This document shows, in pieces, positions 29,197-37,628 of a stretch of DNA of 64,000 nt (positions within the stretch are counted from its first letter, which is position 1; every line of letters begins with the position of its first letter). Below the pieces are notes generated by a model. That model worked only from the letters and a program-made list of their open reading frames with translations. It had not been told where the DNA came from and did no database searches. The translations under genes and the position numbers were made by a program. The DNA lies in assembly GCF_900110065.1 (NCBI RefSeq), contig NZ_FOCI01000001.1:248001-312000 (forward strand), in the 5' to 3' direction. This DNA comes from Loktanella fryxellensis (lineage in GTDB: Bacteria > Pseudomonadota > Alphaproteobacteria > Rhodobacterales > Rhodobacteraceae).

Positions 29197-29324
29197 TGCC
29201 GTTCCGCCGTGTGCCTGCCCCAGTTCAACCTACAACACCGGTCTGACTCTGTCGAATCATCTGTGTTAAGGTTGCTTGACAGCCCGTCTAGCACACGACG
29301 GCGTGTTGCACAGATGCAGAACCA

Positions 29325-30548
29325 TCAACCGGCCATTTCGGCGCGATTCAGCGCACAATGTGCCCACAGATTGTCCAGTGCGGCCACCAGACGGTCCATC
29401 TCGCGCGGGCCGTGCACCGGCGACGGCGTGAAGCGCAGGCGCTCGGTGCCGCGCGGGACGGTGGGAAAGTTGATCGGCTGCACGTAGATGCCGAACTGCT
29501 CCAGCAGCATGTCGGACATCATCTTGGTGTGCTTGGGGTCGCCCACCATCAGCGGCACGATGTGGCTGCCGTGGTCGATGATCGGCAGGCCCAGCCCCTT
29601 GAGCCGCAGTTTCAGGATCTTGGCCTGCGTTTGCTGACTGTCGCGCAGCGCCTGATCGGTCTTCAGGTGCCGCACGCTGGCCGCAGCCCCCGCCGCGATG
29701 GCGGGTGGCAAGGAGGTGGTGAAGATGAAGCCGGGCGCATAGGACCGCACTGCGTCGCACATCCGGTCCGAAGCGGCGATGTAGCCACCCATCACGCCGT
29801 ACGCCTTGGCCAGCGTGCCGTTGATGATGTCGATGCGCCCCATCAGCCCGTCACGTTCGGCGACACCGGCCCCGCGCGGGCCGTACATGCCGACCGCGTG
29901 CACCTCGTCGATATAGGTGAGGGCGTTGAATTCCAGCGCCAGATCGCAGAACGCCTCGATCGGACCGAAGTCGCCGTCCATCGAATAGATCGACTCGAAG
30001 GCGATCAGCTTGGGCGCGTCGGCGTCGTCCGCCTCCAGCAGCTCGCGCAGGTGTGCGACGTCGTTGTGGCGGAAGATGCGCTTCTGCCCGCCGTTGCGGC
30101 GCACCCCCTCGATCATCGAGGCGTGGTTCAGGGCGTCGGAATAGATGATGAGGCCCGGAAACAACTTCGGCAGCGTGGACAGCGTGGCATCGTTGGCGAT
30201 GTAGGCGCTGGTGAACAGAAGCGCCGCTTCCTTGCGGTGCAGGTCGGCCAGTTCAGCCTCCAGTGCCTTGTGATAGACCGTGGTGCCCGAAATGTTGCGC
30301 GTGCCCCCAGACCCGGCGCCGGTGGCATCCAGCGCCTCGTGCATCGCGTTCAGCACGACCGGGTGTTGGCCCATGCCGAGGTAGTCGTTGCCGCACCAGA
30401 CCGTCACCGGGGCCTTGCCGCCGTCGGGGCGGTTCCAGACCGCGTCGGGGAACTGGCCACGGGTGCGTTCGATGTCGATGAATGTCCGGTAGCGACCCTC
30501 GTCATGCAGGCGTTGGATCGCGGTCGACAGGGCTGCCTCGTAATTCAC
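29325..30548 (-). CDS. hemA: 5-aminolevulinate synthase
   Basis: A 407-residue pyridoxal-phosphate enzyme that condenses glycine and succinyl-CoA to 5-aminolevulinate, the first step of tetrapyrrole synthesis by the C4 pathway, typical of alphaproteobacteria. Visible blocks are [47 protein letters not shown] and the cofactor lysine in [15 protein letters not shown] (about residue 245). The start is the GTG at 30548, with AAAGGA seven bases upstream, giving [20 protein letters not shown] as N-terminus. I looked for an FNR box in the upstream gap and found no full match. Confidence 0.96.
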   Translation of the reverse strand: MNYEAALSTAIQRLHDEGRYRTFIDIERTRGQFPDAVWNRPDGGKAPVTVWCGNDYLGMGQHPVVLNAMHEALDATGAGSGGTRNISGTTVYHKALEAELADLHRKEAALLFTSAYIANDATLSTLPKLFPGLIIYSDALNHASMIEGVRRNGGQKRIFRHNDVAHLRELLEADDADAPKLIAFESIYSMDGDFGPIEAFCDLALEFNALTYIDEVHAVGMYGPRGAGVAERDGLMGRIDIINGTLAKAYGVMGGYIAASDRMCDAVRSYAPGFIFTTSLPPAIAAGAAASVRHLKTDQALRDSQQTQAKILKLRLKGLGLPIIDHGSHIVPLMVGDPKHTKMMSDMLLEQFGIYVQPINFPTVPRGTERLRFTPSPVHGPREMDRLVAALDNLWAHCALNRAEMAG

Positions 30549-30654
30549 CGAATGTCCTTTCGTGGGATGGCGCGTCCGGCGATGACATATCGGGCGCATC
30601 CGTTGATGGGCTGCATATAGGGCGCGTCCCCGTGGGGCAACACGCGACCTTGTG

Positions 30655-31029
30655 TCACCGCGCCGGTCGGGCCACCGCATCGTCGAACCGGCGGCGCGAT
30701 TGGTTGATGTCGGGCTGATGCGCCGCGGCCCAGTCCACCAGCCCGCCCAGCGCCGCGTGCAGCGATGCCCCGCGTGCAGTTATCGCGTATTCCACCTGCG
30801 GCGGCTTGCAGTCCAGCACCCTGCGCGTGACCAGCCCGTCGCGTTCCAGATGCCGCAGGGTCGCGGCCAGCATCCGGGGGCTGATCCCGTCCACCACGCG
30901 GCCCAGCGCGTTGAACCGGCACGGCCCCGTCTGCAGTTCCGTCAACACCAGCACGGTCCACGCATCGCCCACGCGGTCCAGCACGTCGCGGATCGGACAG
31001 GCGTGGGCTGCGGCATGGCGGGCTGGCAT
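30655..31029 (-). CDS. HxlR-family transcriptional regulator
   Basis: A 124-residue winged-helix regulator. [39 protein letters not shown] (recognition helix) and [12 protein letters not shown] are the standard HxlR blocks. The single cysteine in the N-terminal CPIR is the residue that senses electrophiles in some family members. It is divergent from an NAD(P)-binding protein gene with 104 bp between, where an 11-13-bp dyad is a candidate operator. The likely target is that divergent gene and itself. Confidence 0.9.
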   Translation of the reverse strand: MPARHAAAHACPIRDVLDRVGDAWTVLVLTELQTGPCRFNALGRVVDGISPRMLAATLRHLERDGLVTRRVLDCKPPQVEYAITARGASLHAALGGLVDWAAAHQPDINQSRRRFDDAVARPAR

Positions 31030-31093
31030 GGGGCGCTTCCTTCGGTGTTAGCATCTGCAAGGGGTGTGCCCCTTCCGTGCGTGCTACACACTC

Positions 31094-31106
31094 CGTATGT
31101 GATACG
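31094..31106. promoter_or_regulatory. candidate HxlR operator CGTAT-GTG-ATACG
   Basis: A perfect 5-bp-arm dyad with a 3-bp spacer lies in the divergent gap 28 bp before the oxidoreductase start. HxlR regulators commonly bind near-palindromic GTA...TAC sites between themselves and their target. The assignment is inference. Confidence 0.4.
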
Positions 31107-31133
31107 CAATGAATAGCATACTGGAGCACCCCC

Positions 31134-31751
31134 ATGAAGATCCTGATCCTTGGCGCCACCGGCATGATCGGCAGCGCGATCACCGCCGAGGCCGCATCGC
31201 GCGGCCACCACGTCACCGCCGCATCGCGCAGCGGCACGGCCACCGCCAGCGCCACGGTGATGCCCCTGGCGCTGGACCTGCACGACGTGCCTGCATTGCA
31301 GGACGCGGTGCAGGGCCAAGATGTGGTCATCGCCACCGCGTCCGCCCGCAAGACCGACGATCCGTTCAGCGAAACGGCGGCCTATGCGCAGGCGCTTGTG
31401 GACGGTGTGGGGGACACCCGCCTCATCATGGTGGGCGGCGCGGGGTCGCTGAACCTGCCCGACGGCACCGCCATAGCCGACACCCTGCCCGACGCCTACC
31501 GGGCCGAGGCGCAGGCGATGCGCCGCGCGCATGAGACGATCCTCGCGCCCTCTGTCCTGAACCTGACCTTTGCCACGCCGCCGTTCATGATCCAGCCCGG
31601 CCCCCGCACCGGCCACTACCGCGTCAGCGACCGGACCGTGCCGGACGCTCCCTACGAGATTTCGGCCGAGGATTATGCCGTGGCCCTGATCGACGAGACT
31701 GAGCGCGCCGCGCATCCGGGCCAGATCATCGGGATCTTCCCCGCCGCTTGA
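31134..31751 (+). CDS. NAD(P)-binding Rossmann protein (NmrA/atypical SDR)
   Basis: A 205-residue protein with the dinucleotide motif ILILGATGMIGSAITAEA at the N-terminus (residues 3-20) and TRLIMVGGAGSLNLPDG in mid-chain, as in NAD(P)H-binding, flavin-reductase-like or NmrA-like proteins. It lacks the classical Ser-Tyr-Lys triad of dehydrogenases, so it may be a sensor or a quinone or flavin reductase. It has a GGAG ribosome site nine bases before the ATG. It is divergent from and probably controlled by the HxlR regulator. A strong hairpin follows 13 bp after the stop. Confidence 0.82.
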   Translation: MKILILGATGMIGSAITAEAASRGHHVTAASRSGTATASATVMPLALDLHDVPALQDAVQGQDVVIATASARKTDDPFSETAAYAQALVDGVGDTRLIMVGGAGSLNLPDGTAIADTLPDAYRAEAQAMRRAHETILAPSVLNLTFATPPFMIQPGPRTGHYRVSDRTVPDAPYEISAEDYAVALIDETERAAHPGQIIGIFPAA

Positions 31752-31764
31752 CCTCTGCGCCAAA

Positions 31765-31810
31765 GGGGCAGAGCCTTGGGTCAACCCCTCCCAACCCAAG
31801 GCTCTGCCCC
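31765..31810. repeat. 17-bp perfect inverted repeat abutting a start codon
   Basis: GGGGCAGAGCCTTGGGT (31765-31781) and its exact complement (31794-31810) flank a 12-nt loop. The hairpin begins 13 bp after the oxidoreductase stop and ends one base before the ATG of the M20 peptidase gene. It can act as a terminator (no T-run) and would occupy the place of the ribosome-binding site of the peptidase gene. Confidence 0.7.
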
Positions 31811-31811
31811 G

Positions 31812-33224
31812 ATGAAAGACCATGACACTGCCGACGCCACCCTCGATCCCGTGCTGGCCCCCGTACTGGCAGCGATCGACGATCAGCTCGACGCCGCGAC
31901 CGACCGCCTGCTGGACCTTCTGCGCATCCCGTCGATCTCGACCGATCCCGCTTACAAAAGCGATTGCGACCGTGCCGCCGACTGGCTGGTGGCGGACCTG
32001 ACCGCGCTGGGGTTCGATGCAAGGAAGCACGCGACCCCCGGCCATCCGATGGTGGTGGCGCGTTCGGGGGGCACCGACGGGCCGAACATCCTGTTCTACG
32101 GTCACTACGACGTGCAGCCCGTCGATCCCCTGCACCTGTGGGACCGCGATCCGTTCGATCCAGCGGTAGAGGAGACGGCGAAGGGCCGCGTGATCCGCGG
32201 ACGCGGCGCGTCCGACGACAAGGGCCAGCTCATGACATTCCTCGAGGCGTGCCGCGCGTGGAAGGCAATCCACGGCGCCCTGCCCGCCAACATCACCATC
32301 TTCTGCGAGGGCGAGGAGGAGTCGGGATCGCCGTCACTCATCCCGTTCCTGCAGGACAACGCCGACCTGTTGCGCGCGGACATCGCGCTGATCTGCGACA
32401 CCGGACTTTACGGCGACGACACGCCGGCGATCATCACGCAACTACGCGGCCTGCTGGGCGAGGAGGTGACGATCCACGGCCCCGACAAGGACCTGCATTC
32501 TGGCATGTACGGCGGTCTGGCGGTGAACCCCGCCCGCGTGCTGGCCCGTGTCATCGCGTCCCTGCACGACGACACGGGCCGCATCACCGTCCCCGGCTTC
32601 TATGACGGCGTGCCGGAGTTGTCGAACGAGCTGGCCGCCGCCTGGGACGACCTGAAGTTCGACGAATCCGCCTTCCTCGGTGCCGTCGGTCTGCGGCTGC
32701 CCGCCGGCGAACAGGGCCGCCGCCCGCTCGAGATGATCTGGTCGCGCCCGACGTGCGAGGTCAACGGCATGACCGCAGGCTACACCGGCGACGGGTTCAA
32801 GACGGTCCTGCCCGCCGAGGCCCGCGCCAAGATCAGCTTTCGCCTTGTGGGAACGCAGGACCCGCACGCCATCCGCGAGAGTTTCCGCGCCATGGTGCGG
32901 GACATGATCCCCGCCGACTGCCGGGTGGAGTTTCACGGCCACGGCGCCTCTGCCGCGGGCCAGATGACCACGACCCATCCCGCCTTCGATCAGGCGCGCC
33001 GCGCGCTGTCCGACGAATGGCCCAACGCCGCGGCCTATGTCGGCTGCGGCGGGTCCATCCCCATCGCCGCCTATTTCAAGCAATACCTGAACATGGACGC
33101 GATGCTGATCGGCTTCGGCAAGGACGATGACCAGATCCACTCGCCGAACGAGAAATACGACCTGTCGTCATTCCACAAGGGCACGCGCAGCTGGGCCCGC
33201 ATCCTGCATGCCATGACGCGCTGA
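31812..33224 (+). CDS. M20-family dipeptidase/carboxypeptidase
   Basis: About 470 residues of the M20 metallopeptidase family. Zinc-site residues are in NILFYGHYDVQPVDP (His and Asp), RGASDDKGQ (bridging Asp) and FCEGEEESGSPSL (catalytic Glu-Glu), and a His in the C-terminal DQIHSPNEKY. A lid domain (about residues 205-340) is present. It would hydrolyse small peptides in the cytosol. The start is unusual: the ATG at 31812 follows directly on a 17-bp hairpin with no Shine-Dalgarno sequence. A GTG at 31851 or a TTG at 31776 inside the hairpin are alternatives. A 438-bp gap follows. Confidence 0.88.
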   Translation: MKDHDTADATLDPVLAPVLAAIDDQLDAATDRLLDLLRIPSISTDPAYKSDCDRAADWLVADLTALGFDARKHATPGHPMVVARSGGTDGPNILFYGHYDVQPVDPLHLWDRDPFDPAVEETAKGRVIRGRGASDDKGQLMTFLEACRAWKAIHGALPANITIFCEGEEESGSPSLIPFLQDNADLLRADIALICDTGLYGDDTPAIITQLRGLLGEEVTIHGPDKDLHSGMYGGLAVNPARVLARVIASLHDDTGRITVPGFYDGVPELSNELAAAWDDLKFDESAFLGAVGLRLPAGEQGRRPLEMIWSRPTCEVNGMTAGYTGDGFKTVLPAEARAKISFRLVGTQDPHAIRESFRAMVRDMIPADCRVEFHGHGASAAGQMTTTHPAFDQARRALSDEWPNAAAYVGCGGSIPIAAYFKQYLNMDAMLIGFGKDDDQIHSPNEKYDLSSFHKGTRSWARILHAMTR

Positions 33225-33662
33225 GGCCGTGGGGCTGCGGCGGCACCCCGACCGCCGCCGCCCCCACCACCACGGCCCGCTGACCGGCCCCGGATGCACG
33301 CCGGTCCACGCCCCCCCTGCCCGGACGTGCCACAGACACGCGGGCCCTGTGGCCGCATCCGCCCCACACGGCGGGCCTGCGTCCTGACCGGGATGCAGCC
33401 CCCGGCACCCCGCCGTGTCCCCATGCCGCCAAACGCCACCCGCGCAGCCGACCCGGTGCAACCACCTCCCGTCGCCACCGCGTATCGCTGCTCAACCGCA
33501 GCGCACGCGTGCGACGGCACCGCGAACCGGTGTCGTTCCATCGCTTTTCATCGTTCCCGCGTGGCACGCGCGCCATCGCACCCGTCGATCCCGTGCTCCG
33601 GACCTTGCATCTCGAGGCCAGAGCCGACACCCTGCCGGTCCGACATCACCGGAGGGAGCGCG
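33225..33662. other. 438-bp gap before the DASS transporter
   Basis: It starts with a large GC hairpin (33225-33232 pairing with 33270-33277 and further stems inside), which probably ends the peptidase transcript. The rest is C-rich on the plus strand and of low complexity. I find no gene with a ribosome site. The final bases (GGAGGGAGCGCG) are the ribosome site of the transporter gene. Confidence 0.5.
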
Positions 33663-35261
33663 ATGACAGGGCCGATCAGGGAACAGGGCGAATACGACGA
33701 CCGCGCCACCGGGATGCCGCCGGACACGGGCGGCACCTTCTTGTGGGGGGCGCGCATCGGCGGTGTGCTGGCCGCCATCGCGGTCTGGCTCGCCATGGGC
33801 AACGCAGAGGCGCTGCCCGCCGACGCCCGCATGGTGGCCAGCATCGGCACACTCATGGCGATCTGGTGGATGACAGAGGCGGTGCCGCTGTCCGCCACCT
33901 CGCTGCTGCCCATCGTCCTGATTCCGGCCCTGACCGAACGCACGGTGGCCGAAGCGACGTCGCCCTATGCCAGTTCCATCGTGTTCTTGTTCCTCGGCGG
34001 TTTCCTCATCGCGATCGCGATGGAAAAGTGGAACCTGCACCGCCGCATCGCCCTGCTGACACTGGCCAAGGTGGGGGTGGAGCCGCGCCGCATCATCCTC
34101 GGCATGATGCTGGCGACCGGCTTTCTGTCGATGTGGGTGTCCAACACGGCCACCACCCTGATGATGCTGCCCATCGGCCTGTCGATCCTGACCCTCGTGG
34201 TGGACCGTTCGCGCGGCGCGCAGACCGCCGAGGTGGGCGAGGCGCTGGCCGCCGGTGGCCGCGTGTCGGACGTGGTGAACGATCCGCAGATCCGCATGTT
34301 CGGCGTGTGCCTCGTGCTCGCCATCGCGTGGTCGGCCACCATGGGCGGGCTCGGCACGCTGCTGGGCAGCCCGCCCAACGCCATCGTCGCGGGCTATGCG
34401 GCGGACGAGCTGGGGCGCGACATCGGCTTCCTGCAGTGGATGATGATCGGCTTTCCCCTGGCGCTGACCTTTATCCTGATCGGCTGGGTGCTGATGACGC
34501 GGGTCCTCTACCGCTTCGATCTGGCCGAGATTCCCGGCGGTCGCCAGATGATCGCCGACCAGATCGCCGATCTCGGCCCCGTCAGCCGGGGCGAGCGCAT
34601 GGTGATGGCCGTGTTCGGCGGCGCCGCCTTCCTCTGGGTCGTGCCGGGGCTTCTCTCCAGCCTGCCGGGCATGACCGATGCGCTGGGCCCCTTGGACGAT
34701 CTCGACGACACGGCCATCGCCATCGGGGCGGGCATCCTGCTGTTCATCCTGCCCGCGCAGGGGCGCACCACCATGGTCCTCGACTGGCGCGACGCCGAGG
34801 AAGGCCTGCCGTGGGGCGTGCTGCTGCTGTTCGGGGGTGGTCTTTCGCTGGCCGGTGCGGTGGCCTCCACGGGCCTCGACGAATGGTTCGGCGCGCAGGT
34901 CGGCGGCCTCGGTGCGCTGACGCCCGTGCTGCTGGTGGTGGCCGTGACCACCATCGTGCTGTTCCTGACCGAGATCACGTCGAACACCGCGACCGCCGCC
35001 ACCTTTATCCCGATCCTCGGCGGTGTGGCGGTGGGCATCGGGGCAGACCCGATGGGCCTGCTTATTCCCGCCGCACTGGCGGCCACCTGCGCCTTCATGC
35101 TCCCCGTCGGCACGCCACCCAACGCCATCGTCTTCGGCTCGGGCGCCGTCAGCATCAAGGAGATGGTCCGCGGTGGCGTCGTGCTGAACCTCGTGGGCAT
35201 CGCGCTGATCACCGGCGCATGCTTCCTGATCGGCGGCGTGGCCCTCGGGCTCGAATACTGA
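33663..35261 (+). CDS. sodium:dicarboxylate symporter (DASS/SLC13 family)
   Basis: A 532-residue inner-membrane permease with about 11-13 helices. The two inverted repeats each carry an Asn-Thr sodium/carboxylate motif: SNTATTLMMLPIG and TSNTATAATFIPIL. The matching loops GSPPNAIVAGYA and GTPPNAIVFGSG are also present. It imports C4-dicarboxylates or related acids with sodium; the exact substrate is not visible. The frame is open upstream to 33294, but ATG 33663 follows GGAGGG and leads into a normal cytosolic tail and first helix. A 15-bp stem-loop follows after 7 bp. Confidence 0.92.
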   Translation: MTGPIREQGEYDDRATGMPPDTGGTFLWGARIGGVLAAIAVWLAMGNAEALPADARMVASIGTLMAIWWMTEAVPLSATSLLPIVLIPALTERTVAEATSPYASSIVFLFLGGFLIAIAMEKWNLHRRIALLTLAKVGVEPRRIILGMMLATGFLSMWVSNTATTLMMLPIGLSILTLVVDRSRGAQTAEVGEALAAGGRVSDVVNDPQIRMFGVCLVLAIAWSATMGGLGTLLGSPPNAIVAGYAADELGRDIGFLQWMMIGFPLALTFILIGWVLMTRVLYRFDLAEIPGGRQMIADQIADLGPVSRGERMVMAVFGGAAFLWVVPGLLSSLPGMTDALGPLDDLDDTAIAIGAGILLFILPAQGRTTMVLDWRDAEEGLPWGVLLLFGGGLSLAGAVASTGLDEWFGAQVGGLGALTPVLLVVAVTTIVLFLTEITSNTATAATFIPILGGVAVGIGADPMGLLIPAALAATCAFMLPVGTPPNAIVFGSGAVSIKEMVRGGVVLNLVGIALITGACFLIGGVALGLEY

Positions 35262-35268
35262 CGGTCAC

Positions 35269-35307
35269 ACCTGCCGGGCGACCGCACTTGCGGGTCGCCC
35301 GGCAGGT
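35269..35307 (+). terminator. strong stem-loop after DASS gene
   Basis: A perfect 15-bp stem (35269-35283 with 35293-35307) and a 9-nt loop start 8 bp after the transporter stop. The following sequence has only short T runs, so it may stop transcription with Rho or protect the 3' end. Confidence 0.6.
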
Positions 35308-35363
35308 TCATGGATCCTTAAAGATCCAAAGAAACCCGCACGATCAGGCAGACCGGTCCCCGG

Positions 35364-35424
35364 CTTCTTCTGGTCGGAAATATCCCGGGGGGAGTCCGCC
35401 CTGCGGACGGGGGGCTGGCCCCCC
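35364..35424 (+). repeat. hairpin-head repeat, copy 2
   Basis: The head CTTCTTCTGG plus TCGGAAATATCCCGG is followed by two hairpins: GTCCGC/GCGGAC (35394-35408) and a six-G/six-C hairpin around CTGG (35409-35424). It lies between the DASS gene and the converging tRNA-Asp genes. Confidence 0.85.
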
Positions 35425-35466
35425 TTGCGAGGGTCCGACACTTTCTATCTTGGAAAAAGGGTAAAA

Positions 35467-35543
35467 TGGCGCGGTTGACGGGGCTCGAACCCGCGACCCC
35501 CGGCGTGACAGGCCGGTACTCTAACCAACTGAGCTACAACCGC
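35467..35543 (-). tRNA. tRNA-Asp (GTC), second of two
   Basis: A 77-nt cloverleaf with 5' GCGGTTG paired to CAACCGC, discriminator G and encoded CCA. The anticodon loop reads CTGTCAC inside the stem CCGGC/GCCGG, so the anticodon is GTC (Asp). The T-arm has GTTCGAGCC. It is identical to the copy at 35579-35655, 35 bp upstream in the transcript. Confidence 0.97.
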
Positions 35544-35578
35544 GCATTTCAACGGCGGGCAGACGGACGAAGGGTCAA

Positions 35579-35655
35579 TGGCGCGGTTGACGGGGCTCGA
35601 ACCCGCGACCCCCGGCGTGACAGGCCGGTACTCTAACCAACTGAGCTACAACCGC
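35579..35655 (-). tRNA. tRNA-Asp (GTC), first of two
   Basis: This is identical in sequence to the neighbouring tRNA-Asp, with the CCA end encoded (35579-35581). It is first in the minus-strand transcript. A promoter-like TTGACG-N17-TAGGAG lies 38-66 bp upstream. Tandem identical tRNA-Asp genes indicate gene dosage rather than decoding variety. Confidence 0.97.
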
Positions 35656-35692
35656 CCTTGACCCGTCCGGCGTCTGCACCGAACGTGGCGCA

Positions 35693-35721
35693 CTCCTATG
35701 CAAGCCCGCCCCCCCCGTCAA
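35693..35721 (-). promoter_or_regulatory. candidate promoter of the tRNA-Asp pair
   Basis: On the minus strand TTGACG (35721-35716), a 17-bp spacer that begins with seven G, and TAGGAG (35698-35693) form a sigma70-type promoter. Transcription would start about 30 nt before the mature tRNA end. Confidence 0.45.
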
Positions 35722-35841
35722 GCGGTCCGCGCAAGTTTCCAGCGCAAAATGTCACGGGCGGCATCCCGCGTCGGACGGGCGTGCGGATGGCCTTGGACCG
35801 CCCCGGGCAGGCCCGTCGGTGCGGGGCCCGCCACGCCGGCC

Positions 35842-36774
35842 TCAGGGCAGCGGAATATGCTCCGCGTCGTCGCCGGGGGGCAGCTGGAACCGGCCATGCG
35901 CCCAGTCGCCGCGCCGCCACGCTTCCTTGGCATCCTCGATCCGTTCCTTGCTGGAGGCGACGAAGTTCCACCAGATGTGGCGCGGCCCTTCCAGTGTGGC
36001 ACCGCCCAGCAGCATGACGCGCGCGCCCTGCGCGCCTGCGGCCATGCTGATCCGGTCGCCGGGGCGGAACACCATCATGCGGCCTGCATCGAATGCCTGC
36101 CCCGCCACCGTCACCGATCCTTCCAGCACATAGGCGCCGCGATCCTCGGTGTCGTCCGGCAGCGGGATCGCCGCACCGGGGGCGAGGATAGCGTCCGCAT
36201 AGAACATCTCGGATGTCGTCTCGACCGGCGCGCGGGCACCCCAGGCGTCGCCCAGAATCACGCGCACGGTCTTGCCCTCCCCCTCCAGCACCGGCAGGGC
36301 GTCTGCCCCGGCGTGTCGGAACGCCGCCGCGCCATCCTCTGCCCCCGCAGGCAGCGCGACCCAGGTCTGGATGCCATGCAGACGGTGGGGCGCGTCGCGC
36401 ACCGGGCCGTCGGTGCGTTCGGAATGCGTGATGCCGTGGCCCGCGACCATCAGGTTCACGGCGCCCGGCGAAATCCACTGGTCGGTCCCCAGCGAATCGC
36501 GGTGATGCATCGTACCCTCGTGAAGGTAGGTCACGGTGGCCAGCCCGATGTGCGGATGCGGACGCACGTCGATGCCGGCCCCGGTCAGGAACTCCGCCGG
36601 GCCCATCTGGTCGAAGAAGATGAACGGCCCCACCATCTGCCGCTTGGGCGCGGGCAGCGCGCGGCGCACCTCGAACCCGCCCAGATCGCGGGCGCGGGGG
36701 ACGATGACGGTCTCGATCGCGTCGATGCCGTCGCCGGTCGGGCAATGGGGGTCGAGGGCGGGGTTCCAGCTCAT
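35842..36774 (-). CDS. pirin family protein
   Basis: A 310-residue double cupin. The N-terminal cupin has the metal-binding RPHPHIGLATVTYL and MHHRD segments followed by NLMVAGHGITHSERT, and FIFFDQMGPAEF is a typical pirin block. Members act as quercetin dioxygenases or redox-sensing cofactors; the role here is unknown. The protein is cytosolic, with a normal length. It stands alone on the minus strand between the tRNA pair and a sulfotransferase gene with 86 bp between. Confidence 0.93.
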   Translation of the reverse strand: MSWNPALDPHCPTGDGIDAIETVIVPRARDLGGFEVRRALPAPKRQMVGPFIFFDQMGPAEFLTGAGIDVRPHPHIGLATVTYLHEGTMHHRDSLGTDQWISPGAVNLMVAGHGITHSERTDGPVRDAPHRLHGIQTWVALPAGAEDGAAAFRHAGADALPVLEGEGKTVRVILGDAWGARAPVETTSEMFYADAILAPGAAIPLPDDTEDRGAYVLEGSVTVAGQAFDAGRMMVFRPGDRISMAAGAQGARVMLLGGATLEGPRHIWWNFVASSKERIEDAKEAWRRGDWAHGRFQLPPGDDAEHIPLP

Positions 36775-36860
36775 GGTCGCGTCTCCTGTTGGATATGCCT
36801 ACAGATTAGGTCCGCGCCAGGCGACCGCCTAGCCCCGCGACCGCACCGGGGCTGTGCACC

Positions 36861-37511
36861 TCAGACAGCCAGTGGGTCGAAACGGTAGCCGGACCGCGCG
36901 ATGTCGGCAGCGCAGAGCCGCGCGATCAGCGCTGCATCGGCATCGGCATAGAACCCGCGCCAGTCGCGGGGGCGCTCACTTGCGTTCGCACGCGGCAGAT
37001 CGAACCGGAACCCGAGGTGCGCGAACACGCCGGCAAGGTCCGCCTCCGCCGCCTCCAGCCGGATGAAGTCGGTGGCCCGCACCACACCCGCCGCATCGGT
37101 GACATAGGCCGCATAGGGATGCGCCTGCAGCCCCGCCACCGTCTGCGGATGGTTCAGGAAGGCGCCGAACGGCAGCGCCTGCGCCAGCCGCACAGCCGGA
37201 TGCGCGAACCGCTGGACCTGCAGCCAGTGGTAATAGCTGACCATCCGGTCCCACGGGTTGCGCACGAGGGTGAAGATCCGCCAGCCCGTCATGTCCACGA
37301 CACCTGCCACATCGGTAAGGCGGCTGTGTTTCCACAACCGGCCGGGCGCCTCCAGCCGCTTCAGCCGCCCGCGCCGGGCGCGGGCTTTGGGCGTGTCGCC
37401 GATCAGGATGTCGTCGCGCATCGCCCGCGCCTCCAGCGCCAGCGCCATGGCGGTGCCGCCGGTCTTGGGAATGTGGACAAAGGCATAGCGCCGCCCCGGC
37501 GACAGGATCAT
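36861..37511 (-). CDS. sulfotransferase family 2 protein
   Basis: A 216-residue PAPS-dependent sulfotransferase-like protein. The 5'-phosphosulfate loop is FVHIPKTGGTAMALAL near residue 12, and the 3'-phosphate site is LVRNPWDRMVSYYHW near residue 90, both as in bacterial and animal Sulfotransfer_2 proteins. The acceptor could be a surface glycan or lipid; this is not visible from the sequence. It has no signal peptide. It is divergent from the acyl-CoA synthetase gene. Confidence 0.85.
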   Translation of the reverse strand: MILSPGRRYAFVHIPKTGGTAMALALEARAMRDDILIGDTPKARARRGRLKRLEAPGRLWKHSRLTDVAGVVDMTGWRIFTLVRNPWDRMVSYYHWLQVQRFAHPAVRLAQALPFGAFLNHPQTVAGLQAHPYAAYVTDAAGVVRATDFIRLEAAEADLAGVFAHLGFRFDLPRANASERPRDWRGFYADADAALIARLCAADIARSGYRFDPLAV

Positions 37512-37628
37512 GACACCCCCGCGTCAGACCGCAGCCAACCGCCTCGCACCACCCTGCACCCCATTGAACTGTCCCGCCCTCGCGCCCAGTGTGACGCGCA
37601 CGGGCACGCAACGATAGGGGGCACGGAC

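Noticed and set aside
30549-30654. FNR box upstream of hemA
   Set aside because: One half-site-like TTGAT is present, but the second half ATCAA is missing at the right distance.
33294-33662. N-terminal extension of the DASS transporter
   Set aside because: The frame is open, but the sequence is Pro/Arg-rich with no family match, and the ATG at 33663 has a strong ribosome site.
35467-35655. tRNA-Asp pair as an integration site
   Set aside because: No integrase, no direct repeat of a tRNA end and no foreign gene content follows; the duplicate is an ordinary tandem pair.
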